Positions 44,634 through 52,812 of a DNA stretch of 64,000 nucleotides are shown in pieces. Origin of the DNA: Salinimicrobium nanhaiense (GTDB taxonomy: Bacteria; Bacteroidota; Bacteroidia; Flavobacteriales; Flavobacteriaceae); NCBI GenBank assembly GCA_012038135.1, contig JAAVJQ010000012.1, positions 49,727 through 113,726 of the forward strand. The letters run 5' to 3'. Both the position numbers and the translations under genes were made by a program. A model generated the notes under the pieces. That model ran no database searches and was not told the DNA's origin. It saw only the letters and a program-made list of their open reading frames with translations. The number at the start of each line of letters is the position of its first letter. Position 1 is the first letter of the stretch.

Positions 44634-45788
44634 ATGCACATAGCCTTCCTCACCTCCGAATACCCCCACCCACGCACCAGCCCGGCAGCAGGGATAGGGA
44701 CCAGCATAAAAAATATGGTTACTGCTCTGGCTAAAAAAGGAGTAGATATCTCTGTTTTCGTCTATAGCCAGAAGGAAGATGCAGTCTTTATAGAAGAAGG
44801 AATAAAATTTCACCTGATAAAGCATCGAAAATTTAACCTTTTTGGATGGTATCTGCACCGTAAGTTCCTGCAAAATTATCTCAACAAATATATTGCTGTA
44901 GATAAAATAGATGCCATAGAAGCAGCGGACTGGACAGGGATCACAGCTTTTATGAAGCTTCGTTGTCCGCTGGTGATCCGTTTTCATGGTAGTGATTCTT
45001 ATTTCTGCAAACTGGAGGACCGACCACAAAAGAAAAAGAACTTCTGGTTTGAAAAGACGGCTTTAGAGGGAGCTGATTATTTATTGTCGGTCAGCCGGTT
45101 CACTGCAGAAGAAACCAGGAAGATCTTTAATTTAAAAAAGGAAATACAGGTTATTCCCAATTCGGTAGATGTGCAGCGATTCATTGCGCAGCACGAAGAG
45201 GTAAAGCCGGGAACTATTCTTTACTTTGGAAGCCTTGTTAGAAAGAAAGGAGTGCTGGAACTTTCCGCTATCTTTAATGAGATCGTAGAAGAAAAGCCTT
45301 CAGCACGGCTGAAGCTGGCGGGACGGGATGTTCAGGATATCAGCACCGGAAGATCTACTAAGGAATTGATGCAGGAAAGATTCACTCCCGCTGCGGCGGA
45401 AAAAGTGGAATGGCTGGGAATTCTGCCTTATGAAAAAATCCTCGGGGAGATCGCCAGAGCTCAAGTTGTAGTGTTGCCGTCCTTCGCAGAAGCTTTGCCC
45501 ATGACCTGGATCGAAGCCATGGCCATGGAAAAAGCATTGGTTACATCTAATATTGGCTGGGCCAAAGAAGTTATGGTAGATGGGGAAACAGGATTCACTG
45601 TGGATCCTAAAGATCATGAGACCTATGCAGAAAAAGTATTGCAACTATTGAATGATCCTACCCTGGCACAGCAGATGGGAAAGGCGGCGAGGGAAAGGGT
45701 GTTGGAGAAATTCTCTACCGAGGTGGTGGTTGAGGAGAATGTGAGGTTTTATAAGGGAGTCGTCAGTGGACAGAGGACGGAGGACTGA
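44634..45788 (+). CDS. GT4 glycosyltransferase
   Basis: A 384-residue GT-B transferase: HIAFLTSEYPHPRTSPAAGI, VIRFHGSDSYFCKLED, VIPNSVDVQRF, ILYFGSLVRKKGVLELSAIF, VVLPSFAEALPMTWIEAMAM with the E-x7-E donor site, and VDPKDHETYAEKVLQLL. ATG 44634 directly follows a 7-bp-period tract in place of a ribosome-binding site. The C-terminal VVSGQRTED is encoded by another heptad tract (GTCAGTG, GACAGAG, GACGGAG, GACTGAT; 45762-45789), so both gene ends are repeat-derived. Confidence 0.9.
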   Translation: MHIAFLTSEYPHPRTSPAAGIGTSIKNMVTALAKKGVDISVFVYSQKEDAVFIEEGIKFHLIKHRKFNLFGWYLHRKFLQNYLNKYIAVDKIDAIEAADWTGITAFMKLRCPLVIRFHGSDSYFCKLEDRPQKKKNFWFEKTALEGADYLLSVSRFTAEETRKIFNLKKEIQVIPNSVDVQRFIAQHEEVKPGTILYFGSLVRKKGVLELSAIFNEIVEEKPSARLKLAGRDVQDISTGRSTKELMQERFTPAAAEKVEWLGILPYEKILGEIARAQVVVLPSFAEALPMTWIEAMAMEKALVTSNIGWAKEVMVDGETGFTVDPKDHETYAEKVLQLLNDPTLAQQMGKAARERVLEKFSTEVVVEENVRFYKGVVSGQRTED

Positions 45789-45799
45789 TCATAATGGTG

Positions 45800-46099
45800 T
45801 TCAACCCGGGGCAGATTGCGTCAGTCGCTCTCTCGAGCTCCTTCGCAATGACGTTTCCCATGGGACTTCCGGCGGAGCAGTCAGCTGAATGCGACACGTC
45901 ATTGCGAGAGAGTCCGGAGGACGAACGAAGCAATCTGCCAATCGTTACCTCAATGTGGCATCCGTGTCAACCCGGAGCAGATTGCTTCGGACGGAAAATT
46001 CCTCGCAATGACATCAACCCGTGGCAGACTGCTTCGTTGCACTCGCAATGACGTCACCCGGGACAGATCGCTTCCCTCCGCTCGCAATGACGTTTCCCA
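45800..46099. repeat. Nested CGTCATTGCGAG elements
   Basis: A complete element with inverted ends at 45897-46011, flanked on both sides by partial copies (GCAGATTGCGTCAG...CGCAATGACG near 45820-45854 and two short CGCAATGACGT ends before 46099). No gene in this convergent spacer. Confidence 0.85.
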
Positions 46100-46106
46100 T
46101 TAAACT

Positions 46107-46949
46107 TTAGAGCAAGCTACCCCTGTAAACAATCAACTGACTCCGGCTAAGACTGCGATTCAAACCTGAAGGAAGTTTCTCCTCTGCCTTCAGCGCCCAT
46201 CGTTTATATTTATTTTGCTTTTCGCCCCATTTATACAACCGGCTAAAGCGTTCCAGTGTTCCAATGGGATGGACTTCTACCTGCTTGAAAAATTTTCTGC
46301 CTGCTGTTTCGAAATGTTTACTACTGAAACTGCGATCGGGATGCGGATCATTCATTTTCCATTCCCTGAATTTCTCTTTCTGAAATTTGGAAGGTCGATT
46401 GCCCACCGGAATGTGCCAGCGTAATTCATCCATAAACTTCAAATTTACAGCAGGTTCAAAAAATCGGGCTTCCCCATCCGTCTTTAAGAGCCTGGCTGTC
46501 TCTGCCAGAAATTTTTCCTCCAGCGGAATTTCCAGGTGGTGTAAAAAAGCCTTGCCAATCACAAAATCAAATTGATCCCCCTCCAGGTTATTCTCAATAA
46601 AATCGCCCGGGATGAATTTTATAGAATGTTTGAATTTGTAATTCTCGTTTAGCAGTTTTATGATCCTTCCGCTGGAATCGGCTATGTCATTCGCATATAC
46701 CTCAGCACCAAGAGCAGCCATCACCGCGGCATTCGTACAATCCCCGCACCCCATTTCCAGCACTTTCTTTCCCGCTAATCTATCCATAAAATTATTCTTA
46801 TAGATCGCAAACCAACTGATCTCGGTAGTAGTAACCGAATTGAGAAAGGCATCAAGGTGGTTGATCCAGTGCAGAATATTCTTCACCTGTCCCTCTTTGT
46901 ACAGGCGGTCATAATGCTCCTTGTTTTTCTGCTGATTTTCTGTACTCAT
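46107..46949 (-). CDS. Class I SAM-dependent methyltransferase
   Basis: A 280-residue methyltransferase: KKVLEMGCGDCTNAAVMAAL (motif I), VYANDIADSSGRII, FDFVIGKAFLHHLEIPLEEK, and LLKTDGEARFFEPAVNLKF. Substrate unknown. ATG 46949 overlaps the pyruvyltransferase stop by one base, so the pair is coupled. Confidence 0.85.
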   Translation of the reverse strand: MSTENQQKNKEHYDRLYKEGQVKNILHWINHLDAFLNSVTTTEISWFAIYKNNFMDRLAGKKVLEMGCGDCTNAAVMAALGAEVYANDIADSSGRIIKLLNENYKFKHSIKFIPGDFIENNLEGDQFDFVIGKAFLHHLEIPLEEKFLAETARLLKTDGEARFFEPAVNLKFMDELRWHIPVGNRPSKFQKEKFREWKMNDPHPDRSFSSKHFETAGRKFFKQVEVHPIGTLERFSRLYKWGEKQNKYKRWALKAEEKLPSGLNRSLSRSQLIVYRGSLL

Positions 46950-47782
46950 CAAAACGGCTTCACTTCAATCAATCGGATTTTTAACTCTTTCAGCTTTTCT
47001 TCAGGAACCAGCACAGGATATCTTTCAAACATCTCTGAAATCTTTTCTTCTGTAATGCCGGCTTCTACAAATTCCGCTTCGTAAATGTCCAGTTCCACAG
47101 ACTCAAGATAATCGGCGTATTTTATGTCATTTCCGAAGATCTTGTTCGACATCTTTACCCATACAGCGGGGATACCGTAGGCATGCGCTACTATTAATCC
47201 GTGTAATGAGGTGGAAAGAATGCGCTCACACTCCAGGATCTCCGTGGTCGTCGCCTCCACATTCATTGTAAGCAGGTCCACCACCTTTACTTCCTCCCTG
47301 CCGCCAAAGATCTTCAGCGCATTTTCATAATCATGATAGTGCGGCACAATGCCCAGCTTATATTTCTTTGAAATGGACGGGTGGTAATAATCTAGCAGCA
47401 GGATGGCGGGATCTCCGTACACTTCAGGACAATCATAGCCCAGCTTCAATAGATACTCCCTGGTTCTGGGTCCGCGAACGGCCCTGAAATCGGCTTTATC
47501 AATTGGCTGTTCGTGGTCAATGATTCCGCTACCCCAAACCACACTGTCTTTTGAGGCATGATGAATAATACTCCCTATTGCCAGTAAGTTCGCTTTGTTG
47601 GTTTTGTACCAGGGCTGCTTTTTAGGATGCACAAACCGTGTCTCTTTCGCGCTGATCTTCTCTACCAGGTATTTTGAAAGCAGATCCCCGTAATTCTCTT
47701 TCTCCCTGAAGATAAAGCGCCTTTCACTCCAGTAGAAGAGAGGGATCTTTTTGTGGTTTTTGAAGTCCAGGGGCTTACTCAA
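46949..47782 (-). CDS. Polysaccharide pyruvyltransferase family protein
   Basis: A 277-residue protein of the PS_pyruv_trans family: FREKENYGDLLSKYLVEKIS, LLAIGSIIHHASKDSVVWGS, AVRGPRTREYLLKLGYDCPE, YGDPAILLLDYY, and CERILSTSLHGLIVAHAYGI with the SxHG motif. Members add pyruvate ketals to sugars from phosphoenolpyruvate. TTG 47782 is used; no ATG precedes the conserved N-terminus. Confidence 0.88.
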   Translation of the reverse strand: MSKPLDFKNHKKIPLFYWSERRFIFREKENYGDLLSKYLVEKISAKETRFVHPKKQPWYKTNKANLLAIGSIIHHASKDSVVWGSGIIDHEQPIDKADFRAVRGPRTREYLLKLGYDCPEVYGDPAILLLDYYHPSISKKYKLGIVPHYHDYENALKIFGGREEVKVVDLLTMNVEATTTEILECERILSTSLHGLIVAHAYGIPAVWVKMSNKIFGNDIKYADYLESVELDIYEAEFVEAGITEEKISEMFERYPVLVPEEKLKELKIRLIEVKPF

Positions 47783-47850
47783 AGTTTGGGTTTTACTGAT
47801 TTCAAATATATAGAAAACTTATTTCAGTCTTACGACCTCTCCCTGCGAAC

Positions 47851-48130
47851 CGTCATTGCGAGACGGACGAAGTCCGGCGTGGCCTAATCCAACGCGAAAC
47901 GTCATTGCGAGTCCGACGAAGGAGGACGTGGCAATCTGCCAATCGTTACCTCAAGGCAGCATCGTTGTCTACCCGGAGCAGATTGCGTCAGTCGCTCTCA
48001 CGAGCTCCTTCGCAATGACGTTTTCCAACGCGTACCGTCATTGCGAGAGAGTCCGCAGGACGAACGCGGCAATCTGCCAGTCGTTACCTCCAGGCATCCT
48101 CGTGACCAGGCCGGGGCATCCTCGCAATCA
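47851..48130. repeat. CGTCATTGCGAG elements, overlapping copies
   Basis: Left ends at 47851, 47900 and 48036; a right end (CTTCGCAATGACG) at 48020. Internal GCAATCTGCCAATCGTTACC and CCGGAGCAGATTGC blocks recur with other copies. The copies are truncated into each other, indicating repeated insertion or recombination. Confidence 0.85.
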
Positions 48131-48137
48131 ACCGGGG

Positions 48138-48182
48138 CCGTTTTTGGGCTCCCTTTAGGGGGAGGGGTAAAACCAAAAACGG
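48138..48182. repeat. 45-bp hairpin element
   Basis: CCGTTTTTGG and CCAAAAACGG form a 10-bp outer stem around GCTCCCTTTAGGGGGAGGGG, which itself can pair. Relatives at 53615, 53771, about 54088, 55079 and, inverted, within the CDS at 12669. Confidence 0.8.
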
Positions 48183-48234
48183 TTTGCGGAGGACTCACGT
48201 GGCCCTGCCTGGGCAGGCATTTTCAATAAAAAAT

Positions 48235-48265
48235 TTGGAACGACAACAATTTTGCTTTACATTTA
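48235..48265 (+). promoter_or_regulatory. Promoter of the Xre/RES pair
   Basis: TTG at 48235-48237, 20-nt spacer, TACATTTA at 48258-48265 (7 of 8 to TAnnTTTG). The antitoxin ATG is 17 nt downstream. Confidence 0.6.
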
Positions 48266-48281
48266 CAACAAAACAGTTATC

Positions 48282-48776
48282 ATGGCGGCTAATGAAACTA
48301 AGACTTATAAACCCGGGAAAAGCATTAAACGGGCAAGGGCGGTAGGAGCCGGGAATACAAAATGGCATATAAATGTAAATGACAGGGAATATGTTTGGGC
48401 TACTAAAATGGACAGGGTTAAAATAATTAGAAAGGGACTTCCTTTCGAATCTTTAGAAGTGATTAGCAAAAAGGCTGATCTACCTGTTAAACAAGTGCTC
48501 AAATTCTTCGGTCTTCCCCAAACAACATACAACAAGAAAAAGAAAGACCAGGACCTATTAAATAGTAGAGATAGTGAAGTAGTATTAGTTTTAGCAGAAA
48601 TATTTGCTTTTGGATTAGAAGTGTTTAATCAGGAGGCAGATAAATTCCAACGCTGGCTAAAGAAACCAAACATCTCCCTGGGAGGGGCCACTCCCGTAAG
48701 TTTATTTGATTCCCTCACCGGCATACAGGAAGTGAGAAATAGTCTCAATAGACTTGAATTTGGAAATTTGGCCTAA
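48282..48776 (+). CDS. Antitoxin Xre/MbcA/ParS-like (DUF2384)
   Basis: A 164-residue antitoxin of the RES-Xre system. An N-terminal helix-turn-helix-like region (VISKKADLPVKQVLKFFGLP, the Xre-like domain) is followed by the toxin-binding domain, with EVVLVLAEIFAFGLEVFNQE, FQRWLKKPNISLGGATPVSL and FDSLTGIQEVRNSLNRLEFG, the last two being diagnostic. The ATG at 48282 begins the conserved part and sits well relative to the promoter. Overlaps the toxin start by one base (TAATG). Confidence 0.92.
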   Translation: MAANETKTYKPGKSIKRARAVGAGNTKWHINVNDREYVWATKMDRVKIIRKGLPFESLEVISKKADLPVKQVLKFFGLPQTTYNKKKKDQDLLNSRDSEVVLVLAEIFAFGLEVFNQEADKFQRWLKKPNISLGGATPVSLFDSLTGIQEVRNSLNRLEFGNLA

Positions 48777-49246
48777 TGAGGGTTTTTCGCGTAGAAAGAA
48801 AGAAATATCTGGATACTACTCTGCAGGGCATTGGAGCAGCGCAAACCGAAGCTTATCGCTGGAATAGCCTTAATACTTTAATGGTTTACACTGCAGAATC
48901 CCGGGCACTTGCAACTCTGGAAGTATCTGTTCACCTGGATCTTAATGAAGATCTGCCTAAAGATAGATATTATGTTGGAATAGATATACCTGACGATGTT
49001 TTAATCTATGAATTGAAAACTGAAGATTTACCGGAAAATTGGGATGCAAAGCCTCCAATCCTCGAAACCCAGTTCATAGGTGACGATTTTATTAAAAGTA
49101 AAATTGCAGCTGTACTGAAGGTTCCAAGTGCAATAGTCCCTCCTGAAGCTAATTACTTAATAAACCCAAATCACGCCGATGCTCAAAAAATTACCGTAAT
49201 CTCTCAGCATCCCTTTAATTTTGATCAAAGACTGAAACAGAAGTAA
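48776..49246 (+). CDS. RES-domain NAD-degrading toxin
   Basis: A 156-residue RES-domain toxin: VFRVERKKYLDTTLQGIGAA, AYRWNSLNTLMVYTAESRAL containing the conserved Arg and Glu, ATLEVSVHLDLN, and VPSAIVPPEANYLINPNHAD carrying the conserved Ser and the NPxH motif. Characterised RES toxins deplete NAD+. All key positions are present, so it is probably active. Downstream there is a short heptad tract (49256-49283; GCGTTTG, CCGTTTA type). Confidence 0.93.
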   Translation: MRVFRVERKKYLDTTLQGIGAAQTEAYRWNSLNTLMVYTAESRALATLEVSVHLDLNEDLPKDRYYVGIDIPDDVLIYELKTEDLPENWDAKPPILETQFIGDDFIKSKIAAVLKVPSAIVPPEANYLINPNHADAQKITVISQHPFNFDQRLKQK

Positions 49247-49350
49247 TTTTCTCTTTAGCGTTTGCCGTTTACCGTTTACTGCGAAACGGCTGTTCCTTCA
49301 AAGACGTCATTGACAGAACGCAATCCGGCGTGTTCCTATCCGGTGCGAAA

Positions 49351-49460
49351 CGTCATTGCGAGAGAGTCCGCAGGACGAACGCGGCAATCTGCCAGTAGTC
49401 ACCTCAAGGCATCATCGCTGTCAACCCGGGGCAGATTGCTTCGTTGCACTCGCAATGAGG
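49351..49460. repeat. CGTCATTGCGAG element
   Basis: Complete copy of about 110 bp with left end CGTCATTGCGAG and right end CACTCGCAATGAGG; contains the shared GCAATCTGCCAG and GGGGCAGATTGC blocks. Preceded by a degraded left half and by a heptad tract. Confidence 0.85.
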
Positions 49461-49523
49461 TTACCCGGGACAGATTCCTGCCTGCCGCAGGCAGGGCTTC
49501 AGACTGCTAAGGCCAGGACAGTT

Positions 49524-49817
49524 TCATTTGAAATCCCACTCCGCAGCCAGATCCTTCCATTCCGGATTCATCTCGTTGATAAGCTTTTCCTTGTTGGCTC
49601 TGTTTCCTGCCTTCAGCTTCTTTTCATATTGAATAGCATCCCGAATATCACCAAACGCACGATAGTAGACGAGATTATCACAACCGTACCGGGAAGTAAA
49701 GCCTTTATAGAATTTTGTCTTGTGTTGTTCAATCCTTTTAACCAGGTTAGAAGTCACTCCCACATACAAAACGGTGTGGTTCTTATTGGTGAGGATGTAG
49801 ACGTGGGATGTGCGCAT
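49524..49817 (-). CDS. Solo GIY-YIG endonuclease-like protein
   Basis: A 97-residue single-domain GIY-YIG nuclease of the YhbQ/UPF0213-like type: HVYILTNKNHTVLYVGVTSN (YIL and YVG forming the signature), LVKRIEQHKTKFYKGFTSRY with the catalytic Arg, YYRAFGDIRDAIQYEKKLKA with the metal-binding Glu, and NPEWKDLAAEW. The frame opens at 49895 but the upstream part is repeat sequence; ATG 49817 fits the family. It lies alone between CGTCATTGCGAG elements. Role unknown; the link to the repeats is discussed as inference. Confidence 0.9.
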   Translation of the reverse strand: MRTSHVYILTNKNHTVLYVGVTSNLVKRIEQHKTKFYKGFTSRYGCDNLVYYRAFGDIRDAIQYEKKLKAGNRANKEKLINEMNPEWKDLAAEWDFK

Positions 49818-49947
49818 AGGGTAATTTACAAAAATGAGCGGATTATTACTTAACAGGCATGGAGTACAGTTGCGGCAGATTACCACGGGCGCCACAGCGC
49901 TCGCAATGACGTTTCCAATGGATCAACCCGACAATCCTCCCGCGAAC

Positions 49948-50152
49948 AGTCATTGCGAGACGGACGCAGTCCGGCGTGGCGATCTGCCAATCGTTACCTC
50001 AATGTGTCATCCGTGTCAACCCTGGGCAGATTGCTTCGTTGCACTCGCAATGACGTAACCCGTGGCAGATTGCTTCGGACGGACAAGTCCCCGCAATGAC
50101 ATCAACCCATGACAGATTGCGTCAGTCGCTCTCACGAGCTCCTTCGCAATGA
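49948..50152. repeat. CGTCATTGCGAG elements, one full plus one partial
   Basis: Left end GTCATTGCGAGACGGACG near 49948, right end CACTCGCAATGACG at 50055; a further truncated copy (GCAGATTGCTTCGGACGG ... CTTCGCAATGAGG) to 50152. No gene in 49818-50201. Confidence 0.85.
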
Positions 50153-50172
50153 GGTTTCCAATCAAATTTTCC

Positions 50173-50180
50173 TACTTTAG
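50173..50180 (+). promoter_or_regulatory. -7 box of neuB, shared motif CCTACTTTAGC
   Basis: TACTTTAG (7 of 8 to TAnnTTTG) 21 nt before the neuB ATG. The same TTTTnCTACTTTAGC stretch recurs before neuC (51343) and neuA (52767). Confidence 0.55.
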
Positions 50181-50201
50181 CACGTATAAAGAACTAACAA
50201 C

Positions 50202-51197
50202 ATGTTCATAATAGCAGAAATAGGTCAGGCACATGAGGGTAGCCTGGGTATTGCACATTCCTATATAGATGCCCTGGCAAAGACAGGTGTGGATGCGATT
50301 AAATTCCAGGTGCATATGGCGGAAGCGGAGAGTAGTGTGCATGAACCTTTCCGGGTGAAATTTTCTACTCAGGATAAAACCCGGTTTGACTACTGGAAGC
50401 GGATGGAATTTACTCCGGAGCAATGGCGGGAGCTGAAAAACCACTGTGATGAGGCGGGAGTGGAATTTATGGCTTCCCCATTCAGCAATGTGGCCGTAGA
50501 TCTGTTGGAAGAGCTGGATGTGAAGCGATATAAAATTGGATCGGGCGAGGTGAATAATTTTCTGCTGTTGCAGAAGATCGCTGCTACCAAAAAGCCGGTG
50601 ATCCTCTCCTCCGGAATGAGCTCTTTTGCTGAACTAGACCAAACAGTGGCTTTTTTACAGGAACACCGCACCATTTTTTCTATTCTGCAGTGCACTACCT
50701 CATATCCAACCAGGCCGAAAAATTACGGGTTAAACGTGATTAGGGAATTAAAAGAACGATACAAAGTCCCGGTGGGATATTCAGATCATTCAGCCCGCAT
50801 AGAAACCTGTATTGCCGCCACAGCATTAGGCGCTGAGATTCTTGAATTTCACGCTGTTTTCAACCGGCAAATGTTCGGCCCCGATGCTTCTTCTTCTTTG
50901 GAAATCCATGAAATTACCAAATTAGTTTCCGCCGTAAAAAACATCAACCTCGCGCAACAGCACCCCGTGGATAAATCGGATAACTCCTCTTCTACCGATC
51001 TGAAAAACATCTTTGAAAAATCCCTTGCAGTAAATAAAGATCTTCCCGCAGACCATATCCTTACATTTGAAGACCTTGAATCAAAGAAACCGAAAGGCTA
51101 TGGGATTGAAGCTTCAAAGTTTAGGGAGGTGATTGGAAGGAAGTTGAATCGGGAACTTAAGCAGTGGGAGTTTTTAAACGAACAGGATCTCAGTTAG
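50202..51197 (+). CDS. neuB: N-acetylneuraminate (nonulosonate) synthase
   Basis: A 331-residue NeuB-family enzyme that condenses ManNAc (or a related 6-carbon amino sugar) with phosphoenolpyruvate to make a nonulosonic acid. TIM-barrel landmarks: FIIAEIGQAHEGSLGIAHSY, VDAIKFQ, FMASPFS, KIGSGEVNNF, ILSSGMSS, QCTTSYPTRP, VGYSDHS, FHAVFNR. The C-terminal SAF (antifreeze-like) domain is present (LAVNKDLPADHILTFEDLES). With neuC and neuA this forms a complete route to a CMP-activated sugar, most simply Neu5Ac; legionaminate or pseudaminate cannot be excluded, but their dehydratase and aminotransferase genes are absent. ATG 50202. Confidence 0.92.
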   Translation: MFIIAEIGQAHEGSLGIAHSYIDALAKTGVDAIKFQVHMAEAESSVHEPFRVKFSTQDKTRFDYWKRMEFTPEQWRELKNHCDEAGVEFMASPFSNVAVDLLEELDVKRYKIGSGEVNNFLLLQKIAATKKPVILSSGMSSFAELDQTVAFLQEHRTIFSILQCTTSYPTRPKNYGLNVIRELKERYKVPVGYSDHSARIETCIAATALGAEILEFHAVFNRQMFGPDASSSLEIHEITKLVSAVKNINLAQQHPVDKSDNSSSTDLKNIFEKSLAVNKDLPADHILTFEDLESKKPKGYGIEASKFREVIGRKLNRELKQWEFLNEQDLS

Positions 51198-51200
51198 TCA

Positions 51201-51322
51201 CGTCATTGCAAGTCCGACGAAGGAGGACGTGGCAATCTGTTGAAGGCTTCCTCTAACATGATCGTATACACCGGGGCAGATTGCTTCAGTCTCCCGATCC
51301 CTCGGGATCCTTCGCAATGACG
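51201..51322. repeat. CGTCATTGCGAG-type element
   Basis: 122 bp from CGTCATTGCAAGTCC to CTTCGCAATGACG, filling the space between the neuB stop and the neuC promoter. Confidence 0.85.
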
Positions 51323-51342
51323 TTCCTCAACAACATTTTTAC

Positions 51343-51373
51343 TACTTTAGCCTAACTGACAACCGAGAACCGA
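51343..51373 (+). promoter_or_regulatory. -7 box and heptad leader of neuC
   Basis: TACTTTAG at 51343-51350 is followed by three heptamers TAACTGA, CAACCGA, GAACCGA (51353-51373) ending exactly at the ATG (51374). There is no Shine-Dalgarno. Confidence 0.6.
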
Positions 51374-52528
51374 ATGAAAAGAAAAATCTGCGTGGTCGTT
51401 ACAGCACGCCCTTCCTACAGCAGAATAAAAACCGCTTTAACCGCAATTCAAAATCATCCTGAACTGGAATTACAGCTGGTAATAGCGGGGTCGGCTTTGC
51501 TTGACCGGTATGGAAATGCAGTGGATTTTATCGAGAACGATGGTTTTCCCATAGCCGCGAAGGTATTTATGGTGCTGGAGGGAGAGAATCCTACTACTAT
51601 GGCAAAGACCACCGGCCTCGGAGTTATGGAGCTGACCAATGTCTTCTATAATTTGAAACCCGATGCCGTAGTCACCATTGCAGATCGCTTCGAAACCATT
51701 GCTACTTCTATTGCGGCATCCTATCAGAATATTCCGCTAATTCATATTCAGGGCGGGGAAGTTACGGGAAGTATTGATGAAAAAGTACGGCATGCTAACA
51801 CAAAACTGGCGGATCTGCACCTGGTCTGTACCGAGGATGCCCGGGAGCGGGTGATAAAATTAGGAGAAGAGCCTGAAAAGGTGATCAATACAGGCTGCCC
51901 TTCTATAGACCTTGCAAAGGAAATAACCGATTATCCTTATTTAGATTTTGATCCGCTGGAAAAATATGGCGGCGTAGGTGCCGACCTGGAATGGGAGAAA
52001 GGATATATGGTGGTGATGCAACATCCCGTAACTACAGAAAATAAGGAATCCAAAAAACATATTTTGGAGACCTTAAGAGCTGTAAAGGAACTGGATTACC
52101 CCGCCTTTTGGTTCTGGCCAAATGTGGATGCAGGTTCTGACGGAACTTCCAATGGTATAAGAACATTTCGGGAATTGGAACAGCCGAAAAACATACATTT
52201 TTTCAAGAACATGGATCCCCTGGATTTCCTGAAGCTCCTCAACAGCTCTAAAGCTTTAATAGGAAATTCCAGCGCCGGATTAAGAGAGTGCGCTTACTTG
52301 GGACTACCCGTCGTGAATATTGGAAATCGCCAACATAGAAGAAGTCGGGCGCAAAATGTCACGGATGTAGCCTATGATCAGCAGGCAATAGTAGAAGCCA
52401 CAAAAGCTGCAATCGCAACAGAGAAATTTGAAAGTTCTACACTTTACGGTAATGGAAATGCGGGGGAGAAAATTGCGGAGATCCTGGCGACGGTGGAGCT
52501 GACGTATAGGAAGACGATTACGTATTGA
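51374..52528 (+). CDS. neuC: UDP-GlcNAc 2-epimerase, hydrolysing
   Basis: A 384-residue NeuC-type enzyme releasing ManNAc (and UDP) from UDP-GlcNAc; related LegG enzymes use UDP-diacetamido-bacillosamine. Key blocks: KICVVVTARPSYSRIKTALT, VTIADRFETIATSIAASYQN, HIQGGEVTGSIDEKVRHANT, INTGCPSIDLAKEI, and FLKLLNSSKALIGNSSAGLR. The GGEVTGSIDE-VRH block distinguishes the hydrolysing group from WecB. Its own candidate promoter precedes it. The stop is immediately followed by a ten-unit heptad tract. Confidence 0.92.
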   Translation: MKRKICVVVTARPSYSRIKTALTAIQNHPELELQLVIAGSALLDRYGNAVDFIENDGFPIAAKVFMVLEGENPTTMAKTTGLGVMELTNVFYNLKPDAVVTIADRFETIATSIAASYQNIPLIHIQGGEVTGSIDEKVRHANTKLADLHLVCTEDARERVIKLGEEPEKVINTGCPSIDLAKEITDYPYLDFDPLEKYGGVGADLEWEKGYMVVMQHPVTTENKESKKHILETLRAVKELDYPAFWFWPNVDAGSDGTSNGIRTFRELEQPKNIHFFKNMDPLDFLKLLNSSKALIGNSSAGLRECAYLGLPVVNIGNRQHRRSRAQNVTDVAYDQQAIVEATKAAIATEKFESSTLYGNGNAGEKIAEILATVELTYRKTITY

Positions 52529-52596
52529 ACGTTTACGGTTTTCTGTTTACCGTTTCGGTTTTATGTTTGTTGTTTTTTGTTGGTTGTTTTTCGTTC
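52527..52596. repeat. 10-unit 7-bp-period tract starting at the neuC stop
   Basis: GAACGTT, TACGGTT, TTCTGTT, TACCGTT, TCGGTTT, TATGTTT, GTTGTTT, TTTGTTG, GTTGTTT, TTCGTTC. The first unit includes the last two bases of the TGA. A left half of the CGTCATTGCGAG element follows at about 52653-52700. Confidence 0.88.
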
Positions 52597-52766
52597 TCCT
52601 GCGAACCGTCAATGCGGATCTGACGCAGTCCTACGTGGCAATTCTATGCGAAACGTCATTGCGAGCCGGCTGAAAGCCGGTGTGGCAATCTGCCAATCGG
52701 TAACTCAAGGACTATCCGTGACTCCATCCTTTCAAACCTCCCACCCCTCCTCAACAACATTTTTCC

Positions 52767-52812
52767 TACTTTAGCCATACAACGGTAAACCGAAAACAGT
52801 AAACAGAGATCA
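52767..52812 (+). promoter_or_regulatory. -7 box and heptad leader of neuA
   Basis: TACTTTAG at 52767-52774, then ACAACGG, TAAACCG, AAAACAG, TAAACAG, AGATCA, ending exactly at the neuA ATG (52813). Sequence CCTCAACAACATTTTT before the box is shared with neuC. Confidence 0.65.

Noticed and set aside
48138..48182. Integron attC-type site
   Set aside because: The element can fold but I see no attC core sites (GTTRRRY) or integrase in the window.
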